Shown one piece after another: positions 25,863 through 30,212 of a stretch of DNA of 30,212 bases. Positions within the stretch are counted from its first letter, which is position 1; each line of letters opens with the position of its first letter. The notes beneath the pieces are model-generated. The model did not search any database and was not told the DNA's origin. It saw only the letters and a list, made by a program, of their open reading frames with translations. Position numbers and translations under genes: made by a program. Source of the stretch: Bacteroidales bacterium UBA5548 (GTDB lineage Bacteria > Bacteroidota > Bacteroidia > Bacteroidales > UBA932); contig DINE01000019.1 of assembly GCA_002425935.1 (NCBI GenBank), forward strand, positions 182-30,393, in the 5' to 3' direction.

Positions 25863-25880
25863 AACCCGGTCCACGGGGTT
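25863..25880 (-). promoter_or_regulatory. P13 hairpin of the cobalamin riboswitch expression platform
   Basis: Directly after the aptamer, AACCC and GGGTT arms close an 8-base loop CGUGGACC. The loop GUGG can pair with CCAC in the aptamer's L5 element (GCGACCACTGG, near 25950-25960), the L5-L13 kissing interaction known in cobalamin riboswitches. This is probably the part that senses ligand binding. Confidence 0.6.
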
Positions 25881-25895
25881 TTGTGACATTAACAT

Positions 25896-26068
25896 GAATT
25901 GGCAGGTCTTCTGACTAACACACTCATTCCTAAACCTTCCCGGCCGTTATGACCAGTGGTCGCAGATTTTTTCGGAACGTTCACGTGCTTCACAGCAGCG
26001 GGCCTGTCCGGGATTCACACCCGGTTCCCTTTTAATCAACACACCTGTTGGTGTATCGATACCAATTC
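25896..26068 (-). ncRNA. Cobalamin (B12) riboswitch aptamer leading the abfD operon
   Basis: All hallmarks are visible on the minus strand, in order: P1 5' strand GAATTGG (26068-26062); AAAAGGGAACCGGGTGTGAA followed by TCCCGGACAGGCCCGC; CTGCTGTGAAGCACGTGAAC; the L5 element GCGACCACTGG; GGCCGGGAAGG; the B12 box AGTCAGAAGACCTGCC; and P1 3' strand CCAATTC (25902-25896), which pairs perfectly over 7 bp with the 5' strand. The aptamer is followed by a P13 hairpin and then the abfD start about 180 bases on, in the same orientation, with no other gene between. Family-level identification is secure; repression by adenosylcobalamin is the established behaviour of the class and is inferred here. Confidence 0.96.
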
Positions 26069-26073
26069 GGGTG

Positions 26074-26081
26074 CAAATGTA
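26074..26081 (-). promoter_or_regulatory. -7 promoter element of the riboswitch/abfD operon
   Basis: Reads TACATTTG on the minus strand, an exact TAnnTTTG match. Transcription would start about 6-8 bases downstream, at the 5' strand of riboswitch helix P1 (26068), so promoter and aptamer fit as one unit. The -33 element is not obvious. The spacer from here to the beta-propeller gene end (26082-26329) is AT-rich and I see nothing else in it. Confidence 0.75.
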
Positions 26082-26329
26082 TGTATATTTTTGACATTTA
26101 ACTAAATTTTGGGGAGGTTTTTGTAAAAAAAACACAAAAGATTTTTTGCCGGAAATGCAACTACCTCCATTTTAGCATTGTAACGATATGTGCGATTTTG
26201 ATAATAAATAGAAATAATAATCCAAAAAAATATTCGGATTAGAAATCATTTGCTATTGGAATGACAAATAAACTCAGAATTTAGTGGGATAAATATGTAG
26301 CGCGAAAAACTGATTGAGCATTATGAATA

Positions 26330-27478
26330 TCAAATTTTACAAAACCTCAATTTTATAATAAAAACATCATTGTCTGAGTCTGGAAGCTGACTCATTTTGT
26401 GTAAAATATAGTCTTTGAGATTTGTTGTTTTTGATAATACCTCTTTAACAGCGTCTTTGTCGCGGTAAACTACCGAGTAAAAATAGTTTGAGTCTGATGC
26501 CAGAATAAAAAAAGGGTCGTTGTTGCTGCTTTCATAAGCCCATCGGAACCCTTTGTTGTTATTCTTAGATAATACAAAATCGTTCTGCAAAGCACCCGGG
26601 CCAATTGACGAAAAATAGAGATGTTCCTTTGAATCATGTATATGTATCGGGAGCTTATAGTAATCCGAAAATAGATAGTTTCTCATCCCCTCAAACAAGT
26701 CGCCACCATTATTGAAAATATACTTAGGCGGAATTGCTTGTTGTTGAAAATCAATTTTTAAAAAAGGAGTGAGATCTTTTTCAATTTTATATGCAATATT
26801 GTCACCCTCCTGAGGTCTCATAATCGTTGACTTGTCATATGACTGAGTAAATATCCCCTGAGTAAATACAAAGTCTTTCCTGGGCAAGAACTCTTTAATC
26901 TTCACTCCATTGTTGTCAAATTGGGTAAGAGCATAAAAATGCTCTTCAAAATTAGATTCGTCAGGAGGATTTGAAGAGAACAGGCAAAAACCTCCGTTAT
27001 CGAACGCACAAATTGCGTCGTAATTAACTTGTTCTAAATTTATCTTTAAAATAAACTTACCGTCACCTATTCTATATTTTGACACACCACTTGAATAGAG
27101 GAGCCAGATGTATTCACCATCAGGGGTTATGCACATATCAGTAATATCGGTATATTCGCCTGGTCCGCGCCCTTTATTGCCGATACTTCCGATATATTTT
27201 CCGGTTTCATCAATAACTTGAATGCCTAGGATTTCGTCTTTTAAAATAAAGTTATCATTATTATCAATTAAGATCTTAGATACCACAGATATAATATCTC
27301 CAGAGCTACTTTGTACCGGGATAAAGATTAATGTGTCCACAAATAATGAAAAATCATCGGTAAAAGTTGTGACTTTTAATGGTGCAATTGTTTGGATTGG
27401 TTCATTTTCAAGCCTATTGCAGCTAATTAAGGCAAAGATTACCCAAAAAAAACAGAAAGGTAAATGAGGCTTTTTCAT
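26330..27478 (-). CDS. 6-bladed beta-propeller lipoprotein
   Basis: The 382-residue protein has a lipoprotein signal (CFFWVIFALISC, Cys20) and propeller-type repeats: LGIQVIDETGKYIGSIGNKG followed by RGPGEYTDITDMCITPDGEY, and a C-terminal SDSNYFYSVVYRDKDAV blade. It shares the G-x-GRGP signature with the protein at 11377-12594, so both belong to the Bacteroidota 6-bladed beta-propeller (BF3164/TolB-like) lipoproteins. Function is unknown. It is transcribed in the same direction as the abfD operon but ends 249 bases before that operon's promoter; no terminator hairpin is evident. The sequence is more AT-rich than the operon. Confidence 0.78.
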   Translation of the reverse strand: MKKPHLPFCFFWVIFALISCNRLENEPIQTIAPLKVTTFTDDFSLFVDTLIFIPVQSSSGDIISVVSKILIDNNDNFILKDEILGIQVIDETGKYIGSIGNKGRGPGEYTDITDMCITPDGEYIWLLYSSGVSKYRIGDGKFILKINLEQVNYDAICAFDNGGFCLFSSNPPDESNFEEHFYALTQFDNNGVKIKEFLPRKDFVFTQGIFTQSYDKSTIMRPQEGDNIAYKIEKDLTPFLKIDFQQQAIPPKYIFNNGGDLFEGMRNYLFSDYYKLPIHIHDSKEHLYFSSIGPGALQNDFVLSKNNNKGFRWAYESSNNDPFFILASDSNYFYSVVYRDKDAVKEVLSKTTNLKDYILHKMSQLPDSDNDVFIIKLRFCKI

Positions 27479-27496
27479 AACTTATTTTTAAATATT

Positions 27497-27556
27497 GCTA
27501 TAATTATAAGTCTCGGCCAGTTTCATTCTCCAAGAAAATTATTCATTTTAATGTTG
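27497..27556 (-). pseudogene. Chimeric remnant of the small secreted-protein genes
   Basis: 27497-27526 matches 29604-29633 (inside the 83-residue secreted protein gene) with one mismatch in 30, and 27527-27556 matches 29916-29945 (inside the terminal partial gene) with very few mismatches. The two pieces, which are about 280 bases apart in the present genes, are joined directly. On the minus strand the first piece still reads MKLAETYNYS, the start of a shared motif. The rest of 27557-27724 shows no gene. It is best read as a deletion scar from an extra copy of this gene family. Confidence 0.6.
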
Positions 27557-27724
27557 ACGGAACTGACTCGTTCCTTTAACCCATTGTATTATCGGTACTT
27601 TAACTTTTACTTTTTTGTCGTTATCCACGATTTGTCCACGAGAAATTCGGGTACAAAAAGAGTTTACAATCGCTTTAACGATGGGGCAAAGATGCTGATT
27701 TTGTTTGGCTTAGCAAAAGGATTT

Positions 27725-29077
27725 TCACAGTTTCCCTTTCAGTTGCTTCCCTAATATTGTCAAGCGATATTTTTGCAAACTGCTATTAGGCTTATCAGGT
27801 ATAGTCATTTCAACAAAACCTTGTTCTAATGCGGGCTTTAGATAGTTGGATCGAAAATTTTCTCTATGAGCAAGTCCTAATTTATCCTGAATTTCTTGCC
27901 TATCCATTTCTTTATCCAATACATTAACTAGTTCTTTGACTTGCTCGGTAACTTGCTCGGTAACTTGCTCGGTAACTTGCTCGGTAACTTGCTCGGTAAC
28001 TTGCTCGGATCCAGGGAAAGTCATTCGTAGAAAGTTCTCGGTAAACTTAAAACACTCTTTTCCATAGCTTTTTAAAATACGAGGAACGCCAGATCCTAAA
28101 TGTTCAACCAGTTCCAAATCCCGAAATACTCGCATTAGTTCTTTATTACGAGGGACAGAATAACCCTCAAAGAATTCTTTTTCTGTCATTCCTTGCGGGA
28201 GACTTCCAAATGAAGTAATCTCAATTCTATCATCAAAGAACTCAAATTTTGGAGGAACTTCCGAAGCATAATCGTTATGAACCATTGCGTTGATTACAGC
28301 TTCACGTAAAGCAACAGGATTCCAAAGCCTTTTCTCTTCCCGCTCTTTGGGAGTAATCTTTGCAAGCGTCTTATTTTCAACCTCAATCTTATCTAATACT
28401 TGTTTTGTGGCTTTTACTAATGAACAATACCCATATTCGTTGTTTTCCATTAAATCAACCCTATCAAGTCCATCATATTTTGCGAGCTTTATAGAAATCC
28501 CATTTATATCAGCCAATAGGTAAGCAACATAGTTATATTGTCCATCTGGAGTAAGCAATTCGAGATTAGCCGAAAACTGTTGATTCAGCGTTTTGTTTAC
28601 GCCTTCATAGTAAATCTTAAGCTGTTCAAATGTTAGATTCTGATTCGGCGACTTGATTTTACCTATAGAATTTCGAGTGCGTTTCGCAAACAAAGATTCT
28701 ATCATCCTTACTGGCATCGGTTCGGCTGCTGTTCCAACACGGATAAATGTACCTTTTTCTGACATACCAAGTTTTTTGATATAGTACGGCTTTTCCGTTC
28801 CACTGGCAAGAGTGATTTTAATAACGTCTTTCAATTCGATATTCTCTACTACAACATCGAACAGTCCCATACAAGAAGGCATAATGTTGTTTTTCAAACG
28901 GTCTTTAATTTTGAGCATATCGCCATCAATATCAGAAACCCCAACTACTGTTCCAGATTTGTGGATTCCAATGTATATGACACCTCCCTCCTGATAGTTT
29001 AGAAAAGCAATGGCTTCCTTTTCTAAATCATCTGTAAGATGCTGTTTGTATTCTATGCGGTTTGTCTCGGGTTCCAT
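27725..29077 (-). CDS. AlbA/Schlafen-domain ATP-binding protein (RecG-like, COG2865 type)
   Basis: The 450-residue protein has an AlbA_2/Schlafen-like domain at about 5-135 (NRIEYKQHL, FLNYQEGGVIYIGIHKSGTV), a GHKL-type ATP-binding domain near 260-350 (NPVALREAVINAMVHNDYAS, EHLGSGVPRILKSYG), a repeated EQVT linker and a C-terminal winged-helix region. The class is annotated as ATP-binding transcriptional regulators or RecG-related, often in mobile or defence contexts; its function here is unknown. I chose the ATG at 29077 because it gives the usual MEPETNRIEYK start and lies 16 bases after a -7 element; a TTG 36 bases upstream would overlap that promoter. The region is AT-rich and bordered by gene fragments, suggesting acquisition. 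Confidence 0.85.
   Translation of the reverse strand: MEPETNRIEYKQHLTDDLEKEAIAFLNYQEGGVIYIGIHKSGTVVGVSDIDGDMLKIKDRLKNNIMPSCMGLFDVVVENIELKDVIKITLASGTEKPYYIKKLGMSEKGTFIRVGTAAEPMPVRMIESLFAKRTRNSIGKIKSPNQNLTFEQLKIYYEGVNKTLNQQFSANLELLTPDGQYNYVAYLLADINGISIKLAKYDGLDRVDLMENNEYGYCSLVKATKQVLDKIEVENKTLAKITPKEREEKRLWNPVALREAVINAMVHNDYASEVPPKFEFFDDRIEITSFGSLPQGMTEKEFFEGYSVPRNKELMRVFRDLELVEHLGSGVPRILKSYGKECFKFTENFLRMTFPGSEQVTEQVTEQVTEQVTEQVTEQVKELVNVLDKEMDRQEIQDKLGLAHRENFRSNYLKPALEQGFVEMTIPDKPNSSLQKYRLTILGKQLKGKL
27939..28008 (-). repeat. 12-bp tandem repeat encoding EQVT units
   Basis: Five perfect copies of a 12-base unit (plus strand ACTTGCTCGGTA) and a sixth partial copy, in frame within the AlbA-domain gene. 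It encodes five EQVT repeats and a sixth, EQVK, between the ATPase and winged-helix regions. Because the unit is a multiple of three, copy-number change would lengthen or shorten the linker without breaking the frame. Confidence 0.95.
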
Positions 29078-29092
29078 ATGTTGTATTCTTAT

Positions 29093-29100
29093 CAAATGTA
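29093..29100 (-). promoter_or_regulatory. -7 promoter element of the AlbA-domain gene
   Basis: Reads TACATTTG on the minus strand, an exact TAnnTTTG match, 15 bases before the ATG at 29077. Confidence 0.6.
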
Positions 29101-29120
29101 AGTTTCGCTCCAATTGTTAG

Positions 29121-29142
29121 TTAAAGCATTATTGTGCTTTAA
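29121..29142. repeat. Inverted repeat upstream of the AlbA-domain gene
   Basis: Perfect 8-bp arms TTAAAGCA / TGCTTTAA with a six-base spacer, centred about 31 bases upstream of the -7 element. It could be an operator for autoregulation near the -33 region or a weak terminator of upstream transcription; it has no long T tract. Confidence 0.5.
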
Positions 29143-29247
29143 TTTCTAAAATTAAATCAAAGACCAGTTTGAAAAATTTTAATTCTTTATCAAGAAAGGT
29201 TTCACAGTCCCTTTCCAATGATTTTTTGAGATTATCTGCATATGCTG
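29129..29247 (-). pseudogene. Possible truncated 3' end of a coding gene
   Basis: Between the IS21-like end repeats and a TAA at 29131-29129, the minus strand holds an open frame of about 38 codons without an in-frame start near its beginning. It reads coding-like, charged and helical (YADNLKKSLERDCETFLDKE, then LKFFKLVFDLILEIKAQ). This is what a gene tail cut by an insertion would look like. No family is recognised. Confidence 0.3.
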
Positions 29248-29285
29248 TTTAAATTGACCACCCCCTGCTGTTTTAAATTGACCAC
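29244..29285. mobile_element. IS21-like terminal repeats (remnant)
   Basis: Two direct copies of GCTGTTTnAAATTGACCAC lie at 29244-29261 and 29267-29285, differing by one T. Multiple short end repeats of the form TGTTTTAAATTGACCAC are, from memory, typical of IS21-family ends in Bacteroidota. No transposase (istA/istB) is present. The remaining gap 29286-29471 shows no gene, tRNA or clear repeat. Confidence 0.4.
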
Positions 29286-29471
29286 TCTCCGGGATCTCTC
29301 ATAAAAACAACAATTTCCATGGCTAATTTGCTTTTATACAAACTTATAAATTTTTATTCGTTTTCAAGATCTTCATAAAATATATTTTTCTGTCTTTTCT
29401 AAGAGATCCTGCCTTTCTATCTTTGGAATCTCACGTTACTAGGACCATCTGCCTTAGCCATGCCATAGAAC

Positions 29472-29723
29472 TTAATTGTTAAAATCTAGTCCATTATTGC
29501 TATATCTGAAAAAATTTTGCCCGTAGTAGTATTTTTCGTCTAGTCCGAATTCGCTTTCTCTGCTCCAGTATCTGTCCGGGGCTCCGAACTTGTTCGTGAC
29601 ATAGCTATAATTATAAATCTCGGCCAGTTTCATCCCATTTACATCCTGGGCAAATGATGCAAGAGGGGTTGCAATGAGCATCAGAAGAGCAATTGATAAT
29701 GCTACTGAAAGGTTATTGTTCAT
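29472..29723 (-). CDS. Small secreted protein, family unknown
   Basis: The 83-residue protein has a signal peptide (NNLSVALSIALLMLIATPLA, then SFAQ) and a short mature part (DVNGMKLAEIYNYSYVTNKF, then GAPDRYWSRESEFG, YYYGQNFFRYSNNGLDFNN). The pattern VNG-x2-L-x3-Y-x-x-S-x-(V/L)-T-x2-(F/L)-GAP-x-R is shared with the partial protein at 29846-30212, so the two are paralogues. It ends soon after the aromatic segment, where the neighbour continues for about 55 residues, so it may be a truncated copy. Likely exported to the periplasm. Function is unknown. Confidence 0.6.
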   Translation of the reverse strand: MNNNLSVALSIALLMLIATPLASFAQDVNGMKLAEIYNYSYVTNKFGAPDRYWSRESEFGLDEKYYYGQNFFRYSNNGLDFNN

Positions 29724-29845
29724 ATTGGATTAAATTACATAAAATCACTATTAGATTCAATGCCTATCGCAATAATCATTTGGTTAGCAGGGTTAAAATG
29801 GATAATAGCGTGACCTTTGCTCTTGTATTCCTCGCTTGGAGCCCA

Positions 29846-30212
29846 TTAAAAGAGATTAGGCTTTACATTGAATATGATACCCCCCATTTGATTTACTGCT
29901 GAAGTACTCATTCCTACTCCAAGAAAATTATTCAATTTAATGTTGTTTCCTCTAATAACGATTTGTTGCAATGAATTATTAATGAGTGTAAATTCATTTT
30001 CTTTTCCAGTTAAACTGTCAAAATACCAATATGTGATCCAATCCGGGAAATCTTCGTTAGGAGGCGTTATTCTGCTTGGAGCACCTAGACTGTCTGTTAG
30101 TTGTGATTCTGTGTATGTAGCTCCCAAAATGAGTCCGTTTACTTTAATTTCACTATATTGTGCAAACAAAGGCATAGAAACGATTAATGAAACAATAATA
30201 ATTATTAACTTG
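29846..30212 (-). CDS. Secreted protein, partial (start beyond the window)
   Basis: The frame is open from the window edge to a TAA at 29846. The first residues seen, KLIIIIVSLIVSMPLFAQ, are the hydrophobic core and cleavage site of a signal peptide, so the true start lies just past 30212 and the internal Met at 30175 is not the start. The mature part (YSEIKVNGLILGATYTESQL, then TDSLGAPSRI, YWYFDSLTGKENEFTLINNS, LQQIVIRGNNIKLNNFLGVG) resembles the 83-residue protein downstream and has an alternating beta pattern with a phosphatase-free, enzyme-motif-free sequence. Function is unknown. Confidence 0.7.
   Translation of the reverse strand, partial: KLIIIIVSLIVSMPLFAQYSEIKVNGLILGATYTESQLTDSLGAPSRITPPNEDFPDWITYWYFDSLTGKENEFTLINNSLQQIVIRGNNIKLNNFLGVGMSTSAVNQMGGIIFNVKPNLF

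Noticed and set aside
25947..26135. A 62-residue minus-strand frame over the riboswitch region.
   Set aside because: It lies on conserved RNA elements of the cobalamin aptamer and its promoter, and its sequence has no protein-like features.
27716..29215. Imperfect direct repeats (27716-27740 and 29195-29215) bracketing the AlbA-domain gene, suggesting a mobile unit.
   Set aside because: They match over about 21 bases only if two 2-base gaps are allowed, one copy is the 3' end of the gene and the other lies in a possible gene tail; chance similarity is a fair explanation.
29693..29902. A plus-strand 69-residue frame between the two small secreted-protein genes.
   Set aside because: It overlaps the signal-peptide part of one gene and the end of the other on the opposite strand and has no recognisable features.
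1..30212. CRISPR array, tRNA or rRNA genes.
   Set aside because: No spaced repeats of CRISPR type were seen, and no tRNA or rRNA sequence was recognised; the only short regular repeat is the 12-bp coding repeat.

Overview
The window comes from a member of the Bacteroidota, most likely an anaerobic fermenter of the Bacteroidales. The evidence is: promoters with the TAnnTTTG -7 element (mfd, coaX, the abfD operon and others), few Shine-Dalgarno sequences, the envelope gene set coaX / outer-membrane protein / TPR protein / lptC / CorC-like / PpiD-like, and 6-bladed beta-propeller lipoproteins. Species cannot be read from the sequence.

Layout. (1) 61-10769, plus strand: housekeeping and envelope genes: mfd, coaX, an outer-membrane protein, a secreted TPR protein, lptC, a CBS/CorC membrane protein and a membrane-anchored PpiD-type prolyl isomerase, closed by an intrinsic terminator. 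(2) 10813-12594: a small DUF4377-type lipoprotein (minus) divergent from a beta-propeller lipoprotein (plus). (3) 26081 down to 12636, minus strand: one long colinear set of twelve genes with gaps of at most 30 bp or overlaps: abfD, abfT, 4hbD, sucD, butyryl-CoA dehydrogenase, etfB, etfA, then a [FeFe]-hydrogenase module (thioredoxin-like ferredoxin, HydS-type sensory hydrogenase with PAS domain, SpoIIE/PP2C phosphatase, second thioredoxin-like ferredoxin, second H-cluster protein). (4) 26330-30212: an accessory region with another beta-propeller lipoprotein, an AlbA/Schlafen-type ATP-binding protein with a 12-bp coding repeat, IS21-like end repeats, gene fragments and two small related secreted proteins, the last cut by the window edge.

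Main result: a cobalamin riboswitch on the minus strand (aptamer 26068 to 25896, with its own promoter directly upstream) is the leader of the abfD operon. The operon encodes succinyl-CoA -> succinate semialdehyde -> 4-hydroxybutyrate -> 4-hydroxybutyryl-CoA -> crotonyl-CoA -> butyryl-CoA, none of which needs B12. The competing fate of succinyl-CoA in Bacteroidota, to propionate by methylmalonyl-CoA mutase, does need B12. The arrangement therefore suggests a B12-controlled switch in fermentation end product: propionate when B12 is plentiful, butyrate (and H2) when it is scarce. The hydrogenase proteins in the same transcript could dispose of, and sense, the reduced ferredoxin or H2 expected from an electron-bifurcating Bcd-EtfAB complex. 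The presence of the aptamer is read directly from the sequence; the physiological switch is inference.
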